A stretch of DNA of 44,441 nt from Streptomyces odonnellii (GTDB lineage: Bacteria; Actinomycetota; Actinomycetes; Streptomycetales; Streptomycetaceae): NCBI RefSeq assembly GCF_000981895.1, contig NZ_LATD01000009.1:1-44441 (forward strand), given 5' to 3'. The position numbers were made by a program, and so were the translations under genes. This document shows, piece by piece, positions 18,659-26,844 of this stretch (positions within the stretch are counted from its first letter, which is position 1; each line of letters opens with the position of its first letter). Below the pieces are notes generated by a model, which was not told where the DNA came from, searched no databases, and saw only the letters and a program-made list of their open reading frames with translations.

Positions 18659-19573
18659 CTAGCTCTCCAGTTCCTTCGGCAGCTCCGCGGGGAGTTCCTC
18701 CGGCCGCTCCAGCGGGGGCAGCTCCGGAAGCGCGTCCCAGGGGATCTGGCGGGTCCGCAGGTCCTTGCGGACGTGCTCGGCGACCTTCTTGGTGTCCCGC
18801 CGGTTCATCATCGCGCCGACGGCCGCCCCGATCATGAAGGGGACCAGGTTGGGCAGGCTGCGGACCGTGCGCTTCATGATCTGCTGGCGCAGCTCGCGCT
18901 TCATGCGCCCGCCCAGCGCGCCGTTGAAGGTCGACGGCTTGGTGACATCGACCCCGCGCTCCTCCGTCCAGGAGGTCAGATAGGCGGCGCTGCGCTGCTT
19001 GAGCGCGCCCGGCGGGCGCAGTCCGTAGACCTCGTGCAGCTCGGCTATGAGCTTCAGCTCGATCGCGGCGACCGCCGTGATCTCGGCCGCCAGCTCGGCG
19101 GGCATCGCGGGCGGTACGGGCAGCATCGCGGCCGCGCCTACACCCGCGCCGACCGTGGCACTGCTGTTCGCCGCGCCGGCGACCAGTTTGTCGGCCAGTT
19201 CCTCGGGGCCGAGGCCGGGGAACTGGCCGCGCAGGGTCGCGAGGTCACGGACGGGTATCCGGGGCGCGTTCTCGATGATCCGGTCGGCGACATATCCCAG
19301 CGCCGCCTTGGCACCCGCGCCGCCCTTCCGCACACCCCGTTTGACGGCGTCCAGCCGCCGGCCCCCGGTCACGGGGCCGCCGTGGTCCTCCTGGGCTGCT
19401 TCGAGCGAGGCCGGGAGGCCTCGCTCGTCGTCATGTGCGCCGTGCTGGGGCAGGAGAGCGGAGTGCTCGGCAGCGGGCTGAACGCCTTCTGCCGGGCCCG
19501 AGCCGCCCCGATACGCCTCCGGTGCCCTCTCGCGCCGGAAGCGTCGTTTCCGAAACGGTGTGTCGCCTGCCAC
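18659..19573 (-). CDS. Conserved actinobacterial protein, EcsC-like region
   Basis: The 304-aa protein has a basic, polar N-terminus of about 85 residues. A region follows with ENAPRIPVRDLATLRGQFP, then a small-residue hydrophobic stretch (VGAGVGAAAMLPVPPAMPAEL) and an amphipathic helix AAIELKLIAELHEVYGL. Near the C-terminus is SLPNLVPFMIGAAVGAMMN, which could enter the membrane. The pattern resembles EcsC-family proteins, but I am not certain. The start is GTG at 19573, 13 bases after the DUF4193 stop, indicating cotranscription. Nothing in the sequence tells an enzymatic role. Confidence 0.65.
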   Translation of the reverse strand: MAGDTPFRKRRFRRERAPEAYRGGSGPAEGVQPAAEHSALLPQHGAHDDERGLPASLEAAQEDHGGPVTGGRRLDAVKRGVRKGGAGAKAALGYVADRIIENAPRIPVRDLATLRGQFPGLGPEELADKLVAGAANSSATVGAGVGAAAMLPVPPAMPAELAAEITAVAAIELKLIAELHEVYGLRPPGALKQRSAAYLTSWTEERGVDVTKPSTFNGALGGRMKRELRQQIMKRTVRSLPNLVPFMIGAAVGAMMNRRDTKKVAEHVRKDLRTRQIPWDALPELPPLERPEELPAELPKELES

Positions 19574-19586
19574 GGCCGACCCGACC

Positions 19587-19883
19587 TCAGTCGCAGTCGC
19601 GGCAGATCGGCTGACCGTTCTTCTCCCTGGCGAGCTGGCTCCTGTGGTGCACCAGGAAGCAGCTCATGCAGGTGAACTCATCGGCCTGCCGGGGCAGCAC
19701 CCGGACGGACAGCTCCTCGTTGGAGAGATCCGCGCCGGGCAGTTCGAGCCCTTCGGCCTGCTCGAACTCGTCGACGTCGACCGCCGAAGTCGACTTGTCG
19801 TTCCGACGGGCCTTCAGTTCCTCAAGGCTGTCCTGATCGACGTCGTCATCGGTCTTGCGTGGGGTGTCGTAATCCGTTGCCAT
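19587..19883 (-). CDS. DUF4193 zinc-ribbon-like small protein
   Basis: The 98-aa acidic protein begins MATDYDTPRKTDDDVDQDSL. It ends in a compact domain with two cysteine pairs, CMSC and CRDC, spaced about 20 residues apart (FTCMSCFLVHHRSQLA...QPICRDCD), which suggests one bound zinc. This is the DUF4193 family, nearly universal in Actinobacteria (Rv2699c by recollection) and of unknown function. The ATG at 19883 is preceded by GGGGAGAG. It is the first gene of a unit with the EcsC-like gene. Confidence 0.88.
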   Translation of the reverse strand: MATDYDTPRKTDDDVDQDSLEELKARRNDKSTSAVDVDEFEQAEGLELPGADLSNEELSVRVLPRQADEFTCMSCFLVHHRSQLAREKNGQPICRDCD

Positions 19884-20287
19884 GTCGCTCTCCCCCTCTG
19901 GGTGTCTGTGGTGTCTCCAGCGCACGTAACGCGTGAGAGGCCGGACTTGTGCCCGACCTGAGGCGGAGATTTTGCCTCACATCAAGGTCTGTTACTCAAT
20001 CGACACCCAACCGGACCCCTGTGGAGTGATCGGCTTCGGGTGGCGAAGGGGACCGTACACGGTCCCGCTGTTGTGCCTCACGGGCGCCACCCCGTGTACT
20101 TCCCGTGATCCCGGCCCCCGGAAACCCGGACGATACCGGCTTTCCGATGAAGGCCTGATCACGCAGAGTGGATAGGCGTGAATTCGCCCTTGTGATCGAT
20201 CACACACGGATTCGCCGGAAATCCGTCCCGGAAATTCCGCGCAAAGCGAACAAAGGCAGCTGCTCCCCGGATACCGCGCGCAGCATC
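19884..20287. other. 404-base gap between cutS and the DUF4193 gene with several palindromes
   Basis: No coding sequence is convincing here. On the minus strand a possible promoter for DUF4193 has TTGAGT about 19 bases from CAAAAT (near 19971-20001). Inverted repeats are TGAGGC-N9-GCCTCA (19959-19979), GGGACCGT-AC-ACGGTCCC (20049-20066), CACGGG-N6-CCCGTG (20079-20096) and the perfect palindrome TGTGATCGATCACA (20191-20204). The 20049-20066 hairpin could end cutS transcription. The rest may be a long 5' leader, an operator region or an unannotated RNA. Confidence 0.5.
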
Positions 20288-21526
20288 TCAGACCGGGAGA
20301 GTGACACGCATCACCAGTCCCCCGCCCTCGCGGGGTTCCGCGAAGATCCTGCCGCCATGGGCGCGCGCCACGGACCGCGCGATCGAGAGACCGAGGCCGA
20401 CCCCCTTGTCGCTGCCCGTACGCTCCGTACGCAGCCGCCGGAACGGCTCGAAGAGGTTGTCGATCTCGTACCCCGGGACCACCGGGCCCGTATTGGACAC
20501 CACCAGGACCGCCTGGCCCTGCTGGACCTCCGTGGAGACCTCCACCCAGCCGCCCTCGGGGATGTTGTACCGCACGGCGTTCTGCACCAGGTTCAGCGCG
20601 ATCCGCTCCAGCAGCACCCCGTTCCCCTGGACGACCGCCGGCGAGCACTCCGTACGGATCTCGACGCCCTTCGCCTCCGCCTCGCCGAGACACTGGTCCA
20701 CACCGCGGGTGGCGACCTCCGCGAGGTCGACGGGTTTTCGCTCGACGATCTGGTTGTCGCTGCGGGCGAGCAGCAGCAGGCCCTCCACGAGCTGCTCGCT
20801 CCGCTCATTGGTGGCCAGCAGCGTTCTGCCGAGCTGCTGGAGTTCCGCGGGCGCCCCCGGATCGGAGAGATGGACCTCCAGCAGGGTGCGGTTGATCGCG
20901 AGCGGTGTGCGCAGCTCGTGCGAGGCGTTCGCGACGAACCGCTGCTGCGCGCTGAACGCCCGCTCCAGCCGGTCCAGCATCTCGTCGAAGGTGTCCGCCA
21001 GCTCCTTCAGCTCGTCGTCGGGACCGTCCAGCTCGATCCGGCGCGACAGGTCGGAGCCGACCACCCGGCGCGCGGTACGGGTGATCCGGCCCAGCGGCGA
21101 CAGCACCCGCCCGGCCATCGCGTAACCGAACGCGAAGGCGATGACGCTCAGGCCGACCAGCGCGAACAGCGAGCGGCTGAGCAGATCGTCGAGCGCCTGC
21201 TTGCGCTGGTGGTTGACGCAACTGTTCATGGCCGCGTTGAACTGCTCCGGTGGCGCCTGGTCCGGGAAGTTGCAGACATCGCTGCTCACCTTGCCGGTCA
21301 CGATCTTGAAGGGCAGCTCACTGCCCACGTGCAGCGCCTGCGCGGCCAGCAGATAGATGATCGAGAGCAGCAGGATGCCGGCGATCAGGAACATCCCGCC
21401 GTACAGCAGCGTCAGACGTATCCGGATGGTGGGGCGCACCCAGGGCAGCGCCTGGTCGGGCCTTCTGGGGTCCCAGGTGGGCTTGGGCGGTGCCGCGGGC
21501 GGCATCGGGGTCGCGGCCACGGGCAT
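20288..21526 (-). CDS. cutS: CutS, sensor histidine kinase of the CutRS secretion-stress system
   Basis: The 412-aa membrane kinase has a proline-rich cytosolic start and helix 1 at about 38-62. An extracellular loop carries exactly two cysteines (Cys85 and Cys103, in DVCNF and NSCVN). Helix 2 lies at about 119-139, followed by HAMP, the phospho-acceptor His203 (ASHELRTPLA), and the N and G boxes (NLVQNAVRYN, GVGLGLSIARSVA). Length and sequence fit Streptomyces CutS, reported to sense extracytoplasmic secretion or redox state, probably through that cysteine pair. Its ATG overlaps the cutR stop (TGATG). Translation order is regulator first, then kinase. Confidence 0.92.
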   Translation of the reverse strand: MPVAATPMPPAAPPKPTWDPRRPDQALPWVRPTIRIRLTLLYGGMFLIAGILLLSIIYLLAAQALHVGSELPFKIVTGKVSSDVCNFPDQAPPEQFNAAMNSCVNHQRKQALDDLLSRSLFALVGLSVIAFAFGYAMAGRVLSPLGRITRTARRVVGSDLSRRIELDGPDDELKELADTFDEMLDRLERAFSAQQRFVANASHELRTPLAINRTLLEVHLSDPGAPAELQQLGRTLLATNERSEQLVEGLLLLARSDNQIVERKPVDLAEVATRGVDQCLGEAEAKGVEIRTECSPAVVQGNGVLLERIALNLVQNAVRYNIPEGGWVEVSTEVQQGQAVLVVSNTGPVVPGYEIDNLFEPFRRLRTERTGSDKGVGLGLSIARSVARAHGGRIFAEPREGGGLVMRVTLPV

Positions 21527-22179
21527 CAGATCCGGTACCCGGAGCCGGGCACCGTGACGATCACGGGCGGCTCGCCGAGCTTGCGGCGCAGGGTCATCAC
21601 CGTGACCCGTACGACATTGGTGAACGGGTCGGTGTTCTCGTCCCAGGCCTTCTCCAGGAGCTGCTCGGCCGAGACGACCGCGCCCTCGCTGCGCATCAGG
21701 ACCTCCAGCACCGCGAACTCCTTGGGCGCGAGCTGGATCTCCCTGCCCTCGCGGACGACCTCGCGGCGGTTGGGATCGAGCTTGATGCCCGAGCGCTCCA
21801 GGACGGGCGGCAGCGGTACGGTCGTACGCCGGCCGAGGGCCCGCACCCTGGCGATCAGCTCGGTGAACGCGAAGGGCTTGGGCAGATAGTCGTCCGCGCC
21901 CAGTTCGAGGCCCTCGACCCGGTCGCTGACATCGCCCGAGGCGGTGAGCATCAGGACCCGGGTGGGCATCCCCAACTCGACGATCCTGCGGCAGACGTCG
22001 TCGCCGTGGACGAGGGGGAGGTCCCGGTCGAGCACCACCACGTCGTAGTCGTTGACCCCGACCCGTTCCAGGGCGGCGGCGCCGTCGTACACCACGTCGA
22101 CGGCCATGGCCTCCCGGCGCAGTCCGGTGGCCACCGCATCGGCGAGCAGTTGCTCGTCCTCGACGACGAGTACACGCAC
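21526..22179 (-). CDS. cutR: CutR, OmpR-family response regulator
   Basis: The 217-aa regulator starts MRVLVVEDEQLLADAVATGL. Phospho-acceptor Asp51 lies in VVVLDRDLPLVHGDD, and Lys in YLPKPF. The winged helix domain contains LAPKEFAVLEVLMRSEGAVVS and NVVRVTVMTLRRKLG. It has exactly the length and sequence character of S. lividans/S. coelicolor CutR. It is the partner of CutS and likely controls secreted-protein folding and quality genes. The start is GTG at 22179 with AGGAAGGA upstream. An imperfect inverted repeat about 80-100 bases upstream may be an autoregulatory site. Confidence 0.93.
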   Translation of the reverse strand: MRVLVVEDEQLLADAVATGLRREAMAVDVVYDGAAALERVGVNDYDVVVLDRDLPLVHGDDVCRRIVELGMPTRVLMLTASGDVSDRVEGLELGADDYLPKPFAFTELIARVRALGRRTTVPLPPVLERSGIKLDPNRREVVREGREIQLAPKEFAVLEVLMRSEGAVVSAEQLLEKAWDENTDPFTNVVRVTVMTLRRKLGEPPVIVTVPGSGYRI

Positions 22180-22257
22180 GTCGCAGTCCTTCCTCTGGGC
22201 CCGTCACCCCGGAGCGGGGCAGGTTGTAGCACTGGCTGTGCGGCCCCATCCTGCCCG

Positions 22258-22280
22258 TTACGGCCATAAACCGGCGGTAA
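22258..22280. promoter_or_regulatory. Inverted repeat in the cutR upstream region (candidate operator)
   Basis: TTACGGCC (22258-22265) and GGCGGTAA (22273-22280) are inverted with one mismatch around a 7-base centre, within the 317 bases between cutR and the next divergent gene. The same region also has TGTGGC-AC-GCCACA at 22396-22409. Regulatory roles are inferred from position only. I see no gene in 22180-22496. Confidence 0.35.
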
Positions 22281-22496
22281 GACGATGCCGGGTGACCTGG
22301 GACATCCGGGAATGGAACGGATTGTTTGACGCGTTGAGGTTTCTCGGAGTCGGCCCCTGGGGAAGACGACTTCACACCCGAGATCACGCCCTGTTTGTGG
22401 CACGCCACACCCTTTCTGTCATCCAGAGGCAGTGGGTGCGTGATCTACCCGCCGTCGGCACACCCCCGTGCCACTGACCCACGACGAGGGGGCGCA

Positions 22497-22670
22497 ATGG
22501 ACGCGTTCACCGCCGGGCTTCTGCAGCGTATAAAGGCCACGGAAACGGATCTCAACCGAGCCCGGGAGACGGGCGACGACTTCCTCGTGGATGTCGATCA
22601 GGAAGAGCTGGAAGACCTTCGCCGGCTTGCGGCCGAGCACGGTGTGGAGGTCGGCGCGGCAAGCGCCTGA
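22497..22670 (+). CDS. 57-aa conserved small helical protein
   Basis: The frame begins MDAFTAGLLQRIKATETDLN, continues with an acidic helix-rich stretch (DDFLVDVDQEELEDLRRLAAEHG) and ends GAASA. There are no cysteines and no membrane segment. A good ribosome site, GAGGGGG, precedes the ATG at 22497. Base composition is coding-like, and a strong terminator follows about 50 bases after the stop, so this is a monocistronic gene. I do not recognise a family. It lies divergent from cutRS and could share its control region. Confidence 0.75.
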   Translation: MDAFTAGLLQRIKATETDLNRARETGDDFLVDVDQEELEDLRRLAAEHGVEVGAASA

Positions 22671-22723
22671 CCGCATGCCTTGGCCCTATTCAAATATCAG
22701 AGCTGTGACAACGACCTAGTGAG

Positions 22724-22761
22724 AAGGGCCCCGGCGCCGAGGGGACGGCGCCGGGGCCCTT
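22724..22761. terminator. Bidirectional terminator between the 57-aa gene and the monophosphatase gene
   Basis: A perfect 15-bp stem AAGGGCCCCGGCGCC with complement at 22747-22761 closes an 8-base loop. It serves two convergent genes. Confidence 0.85.
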
Positions 22762-22812
22762 CCGTACGACCGGCCGCGCCGCCGGACCGTACCCGGCGGG
22801 GCCTACGGCTCC

Positions 22813-23682
22813 CTAGTCGTGCCAGGCGCCGTACTCGTCCAGCAGGCCCTGGAGGGGCTCGAAGACACCCGGGGTGGCCGCCACCGTGAGTTCGAAGCTC
22901 GGGCGGGCGCCGGGGCGTCCGCCGGTGAGCGCGCCCGCCTCGCGGGCGATGAGATCGCCGGCCGCGAAGTCCCAGGGGTGCAGCCCGCGCTCGTAGTAGC
23001 CGTCCAGCCGGCCCGCCGCCACATCGCAGAGGTCGGTGGCCGCGGAGCCGCCCCGCCGGATGTCGCGCAACTGCGGGATCAGCCGCTGGGCGATCCCGGC
23101 CTGGTGGGCGCGGACGGCGGTGACGTAGTTGAAGCCGGTCGAGACCAGGGCGCGGTCCAGCGGGGGCGCGGGGCGGCAGTGGACAGGCCGGTCGTTGAGG
23201 AAGGCGCCGCCACCGCGCACGGCACGGAAGGTCTCGCTGCGCATCGGGATCGCGACGACTCCCGCGAGGGTCTCGCCGTCGCGTTCCGCGGCGATGGAGA
23301 CGGCCCAGGTGGGCAGTCCGTACAGATAGTTGACGGTGCCGTCCAGCGGGTCGATGACCCAACGGATGCCGCTGCTGCCCGTCGAGCTGGCGCCCTCCTC
23401 GCCGAGGAAACCGTCGTCGGGGCGGCGATCGGAGAGAAGGCCGGTGATCAGCTTCTCGGCGGCGATGTCCATCTCGGTGACGACATCGATGGGGCTGGAC
23501 TTGGTGGCGGCGACGGCCAGATCGTCGGGGCGGCCGTCGCGCAGCAGCTCGCCCGCGCGGCGGGCGGCTTCCAGCGCGAGGGCGAGCAGCTCGGCGGTCA
23601 GGGCCTCATCGGGCCGGCCGGTGACAGGCCGGTCGGTCACAGCGGGCGGGGCGTCGGTGGCGGCGGGTCGGGTGTCGGTCAC
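22813..23682 (-). CDS. Inositol monophosphatase family enzyme (SuhB-like)
   Basis: The 289-aa protein has a Pro/Thr-rich N-terminus followed by the magnesium-dependent phosphatase fold. Metal-binding motifs are visible in order: VVTEMDIAAEK, FLGEEGA (the GEE motif), WVIDPLDGTVNY (the DPLDGT motif) and WDFAAGDLIAREAG near the C-terminus. Family members cleave phosphate from inositol phosphate, histidinol phosphate or related substrates, and the specific substrate is not evident. The GTG at 23682 with AAGGAG upstream lies 12 bases after the ferrochelatase stop, so the two are cotranscribed. The mycobacterial dut block also ends in such a gene (Rv2701c). Confidence 0.88.
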   Translation of the reverse strand: MTDTRPAATDAPPAVTDRPVTGRPDEALTAELLALALEAARRAGELLRDGRPDDLAVAATKSSPIDVVTEMDIAAEKLITGLLSDRRPDDGFLGEEGASSTGSSGIRWVIDPLDGTVNYLYGLPTWAVSIAAERDGETLAGVVAIPMRSETFRAVRGGGAFLNDRPVHCRPAPPLDRALVSTGFNYVTAVRAHQAGIAQRLIPQLRDIRRGGSAATDLCDVAAGRLDGYYERGLHPWDFAAGDLIAREAGALTGGRPGARPSFELTVAATPGVFEPLQGLLDEYGAWHD

Positions 23683-23694
23683 GTCGGGGCTCCT

Positions 23695-24822
23695 TCAGGC
23701 GTACGGGCTGTCGGCGCCCGCGGCGGCGGGCCTGGGGGCACGGGCCGGGCAGCAGCCGACCGGGCAGAGGTCATGGCTCGGGCCGAGCGCGCCCAGCGCG
23801 CAGCGCTCCGGCGACTGCCCCCGCTCGGTGGCGGCACGCTCCAGCACCAGGTCGCGGACGGCGGCGGCGAAGCGCGGGTCGGCGCCCACCGTGGGCGAGC
23901 GGCGGACGGGCAGCCCCAGCTCCGCGGCCTTGGCGGTGGCCTCGGTGTCGAGGTCGTACAGGACTTCCATATGGTCCGAGACAAAGCCGATGGGGGCCAT
24001 CACGACCGCCGGGACGCCCTCGCCGTGCAGCGTCTCCAGGTGGTCGCAGATGTCCGGCTCCAGCCAGGGGATGTGCGGGGCGCCGCTGCGGGACTGGTAG
24101 ACCAGCCGCCAGGGGTGCTCCACGCCCGTCTCCTCCCGTACCGCCTCGACGATCAGCCGGGCGGTGTCGAGGTGCTCGGCCACATACGCGCCGCCCTCGC
24201 CGTGGTCCTCGGCCGGTCCCGAGGTGTCGGCCGACGCGACCGGGATGGAGTGGGTGGTGAAGGCGAGGTGGGCGCCCGCCCGTACCGGCTCCGGCAGATC
24301 GGCGAGCGAGGCCAGCACGCCGTCGATCATGGGGCGCAGAAAACCGGGGTGGTTGAAGTAGTGCCGCAGCTTGTCCACGCGCGGCGGTTCGAGCCCCTCG
24401 GCGGCCAGGGCGGCTAGCGCCTCGGCGAGGTTCTCGCGGTACTGGCGGCAGCCCGAGTACGAGGCGTACGCGCTGGTCGCGAGGACGGCGATCCGGCGCC
24501 GGCCGTCCAGGGTCATCCGGCGCAGGGTGTCGGTCAGATACGGCGCCCAGTTGCGGTTGCCCCAGTAGACGGGCAGATCGACACCGTGCTCGGCGAAGTC
24601 CTTGCGCAGGGCGTCGAGCAGCGCGCGGTTCTGTTCGTTGATCGGGCTGACCCCGCCGAACAGGAAGTAGTGCCGGCCCACTTCCTTGAGCCGCTCCTCG
24701 GGGATCCCTCGCCCCCTGGTCACGTTCGCCAGGAACGGAATCACATCGTCCGGGCCTTCGGGGCCGCCGAAGGACAGCAGGAGCAGCGCGTCATAGGGGG
24801 AAGTCTCAAGCTGTTGGGGCAT
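23695..24822 (-). CDS. cpfC: Coproporphyrin III ferrochelatase
   Basis: The 375-aa cytosolic enzyme inserts ferrous iron into coproporphyrin III in the Gram-positive haem pathway (formerly hemH). Visible features are [19 protein letters not shown] at the N-terminus, [33 protein letters not shown] with the catalytic histidine, [16 protein letters not shown] and [17 protein letters not shown]. The C-terminal tail has cysteines at about 341, 353, 357 and 358 ([18 protein letters not shown]), consistent with the 2Fe-2S cluster found in actinobacterial ferrochelatases. I chose the ATG at 24822. Longer upstream extensions overlap the divergent gene and do not resemble protein. Confidence 0.93.
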   Translation of the reverse strand: MPQQLETSPYDALLLLSFGGPEGPDDVIPFLANVTRGRGIPEERLKEVGRHYFLFGGVSPINEQNRALLDALRKDFAEHGVDLPVYWGNRNWAPYLTDTLRRMTLDGRRRIAVLATSAYASYSGCRQYRENLAEALAALAAEGLEPPRVDKLRHYFNHPGFLRPMIDGVLASLADLPEPVRAGAHLAFTTHSIPVASADTSGPAEDHGEGGAYVAEHLDTARLIVEAVREETGVEHPWRLVYQSRSGAPHIPWLEPDICDHLETLHGEGVPAVVMAPIGFVSDHMEVLYDLDTEATAKAAELGLPVRRSPTVGADPRFAAAVRDLVLERAATERGQSPERCALGALGPSHDLCPVGCCPARAPRPAAAGADSPYA

Positions 24823-24874
24823 GTTTCGATCCTGCCATCCGCTCCGCCCGTGATGTGCGGCGGCGGTGGCCGGC

Positions 24875-24904
24875 GGACATACGCACGGTGGCCGTGAGTA
24901 TGAT
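24875..24904 (+). promoter_or_regulatory. Candidate promoter of the FAD-oxidase gene
   Basis: A near-consensus -10 TATGAT (24899-24904) lies 18 bases after GGACAT (24875-24880), which is a weak -35 match. The start codon is 34 bases further on, giving a short leader that contains the ribosome site. Confidence 0.4.
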
Positions 24905-24937
24905 CCCCCTCCAACTGCTCGGGGGACGGAGTGGCGT

Positions 24938-26263
24938 ATGACCGGGACGCACACGAACGGGCCGACCGTGGACGCGTGGCGCAACTGGGCGGGGAACGTG
25001 ACCGCCCGCCCGGCCCGCGCGGTCTCCCCCGCCTCCGTCGAGGAGCTGACCGAGGCGGTACGAAGGGCCGCCGAGGACGGGCTGAAGGTCAAGGCGGTCG
25101 GCACCGGCCACTCCTTCACCGCCACCGCCGCCACCGACGGGCTGCTCGTACGGCCCGATCTGCTCACCGGCATCCGGGACGTCGACCGGACGGCGGGCAC
25201 CGTGACCGTGGCGGCCGGCACCCCGCTGAAGCGGCTCAACGCGGCACTGGCGCGCGAGGGTCTGTCGCTGGCCAATATGGGCGACATCATGGAGCAGACC
25301 GTCGCGGGCGCCGCCTCCACCGGCACCCATGGCACCGGCCGTGACTCGGCCTCCATAGCCGCCCAGATCCGCGCCCTGGAACTGGTCACCGCGGACGGCT
25401 CGCTGCTGCGCTGCTCCGCGGAGGAGAATCCGGAGGTCTTCGCCGCCGCCAGGATCGGGCTGGGCGCGCTGGGGGTGATCACCTCGGTGACCCTCGCGGT
25501 GGAGCCGGTCTTTCTGCTGACGGCCCGTGAGCAGCCCATGGCCTTCGACCGGGTCACAGCCGAGTTCGATCAGCTCGTGGCCGAGAATGAGCACTTCGAG
25601 TTCTACTGGTTCCCGCACACCGGCAACTGCACCACCAAGCGCAACAACCGCAGCGCGGGTCCGGCGGCCCCGCCCGGCCGGTTCGGCGGCTGGATCGATG
25701 ACGAGTTCCTCTCCAACGGGCTGTTCCAGGTGGCCTGTTCGGTCGGCCGGGCCGTGCCCGCGACCATCCCCGCCATCGCCAGGATCTCCAGCCGCGCCCT
25801 CTCCGCACGCACCTACACGGACATCCCTTACAAGGTCTTCACTTCCCCGCGTCGCGTGCGCTTTGTCGAGATGGAGTACGCGCTGCCCCGCGAGGCGGCG
25901 GTAGAGGCGCTGCGCGAGGTCAAGGCGATGGTCGAGCGCTCACCGCTGCGGGTGAGTTTTCCGGTGGAGATACGCACGGCGCCCGCGGACGACATCACGC
26001 TCTCGACCGCCTCGGGCCAGGACAGCGCGTACATCGCGGTGCACCTGTACCGGGGCACGCCCTACCACGCGTACTTCACCGCGGTGGAACGGATCATGAC
26101 CGCGCACGACGGCCGGCCGCACTGGGGCAAGATCCACACCAGGGACGCGGAGTACCTCTCGCGGGCGTATCCGCGCTTCGGGGAGTTCACGGCGCTCCGG
26201 GACCGGCTGGATCCGGACCGGCTGTTCGGCAATGACTATCTGCGGCGGATTCTCGGGGACTGA
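24938..26263 (+). CDS. FAD-binding sugar-lactone oxidase (D-arabinono-1,4-lactone oxidase family)
   Basis: The 441-aa flavoenzyme has an N-terminal PCMH-type FAD-binding domain with [18 protein letters not shown], where the histidine commonly carries covalent FAD in this family. [24 protein letters not shown] follows, then [14 protein letters not shown]. The C-terminal ALO domain has [10 protein letters not shown] and HWGKIH, the usual active-site segment, and ends [21 protein letters not shown]. It oxidises an aldonolactone or polyol using oxygen. Streptomyces xylitol/alditol oxidases are relatives, and the substrate cannot be fixed here. The ATG at 24938 follows GGGGGACGGAG. It is divergent from cpfC. 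Confidence 0.87.
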   Translation: MTGTHTNGPTVDAWRNWAGNVTARPARAVSPASVEELTEAVRRAAEDGLKVKAVGTGHSFTATAATDGLLVRPDLLTGIRDVDRTAGTVTVAAGTPLKRLNAALAREGLSLANMGDIMEQTVAGAASTGTHGTGRDSASIAAQIRALELVTADGSLLRCSAEENPEVFAAARIGLGALGVITSVTLAVEPVFLLTAREQPMAFDRVTAEFDQLVAENEHFEFYWFPHTGNCTTKRNNRSAGPAAPPGRFGGWIDDEFLSNGLFQVACSVGRAVPATIPAIARISSRALSARTYTDIPYKVFTSPRRVRFVEMEYALPREAAVEALREVKAMVERSPLRVSFPVEIRTAPADDITLSTASGQDSAYIAVHLYRGTPYHAYFTAVERIMTAHDGRPHWGKIHTRDAEYLSRAYPRFGEFTALRDRLDPDRLFGNDYLRRILGD

Positions 26264-26844
26264 GCGGAAACTCGTGGGGACCGACCGGGGACTGATGGGA
26301 GCCGGCGGGGACCGGTTCCCGGGGGCCGAGGCGGCCCGAGGCGCTATGCCCCGTCTTCCGCCCCCGCTCACCCATCTGCCCCATCTCGTACCGGGAAAGG
26401 GCGACTGAGCGAAGCCGATCATTCCGATGTAGCGGATTCTGTGAAGCAGCGGGCCTGGTCAGGCGTGTTGCCGGTGCTCAACTCCGCGCCCCGGCGAGAA
26501 CTTGGGCGGCGTGCCGGTCCACCCGGATGGCCCGAATGGAGTACTGTGGCGAGCCCTGGGGCCGGACTCCCTCATGGGTGTCCGGAACCTTCGGGAAGGG
26601 GGCCGAACGTGGCACTCGATCCGGCGGCGCCGCGGCACCGCACGGGCGCCTGCTGCACGGAGTGACCGGGTCTGTCACTCTGCGTCGCAAAGAGGTAACC
26701 GTGCCATAACGGCGATCCAGGGCCACTGCCCGACACGCCGGGCAGCACGGCAAGGTTGTGGCAGGCTGCACCCGGGCAGGCCACACTCGACTAGCGGAAG
26801 CAGCGACGCACGTGACGTCGGCAGGCACCACCCGGGAGGTCCCC
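26264..26844. other. 581-base gap upstream of sepH
   Basis: No confident gene lies here. A short plus-strand frame, ATG at 26527 to TAA at 26709, encodes 60 residues (MARMEYCGEPWGRTPSWVSG...VTLRRKEVTVP). It has moderate codon bias and no ribosome site, so it is only a possibility. A perfect inverted repeat GAGTGAC-N7-GTCACTC lies at 26660-26680 and may be an operator or the base of a leader hairpin. No clear sigma-HrdB type promoter could be assigned. The gap is long for this gene-dense region. Confidence 0.4.
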
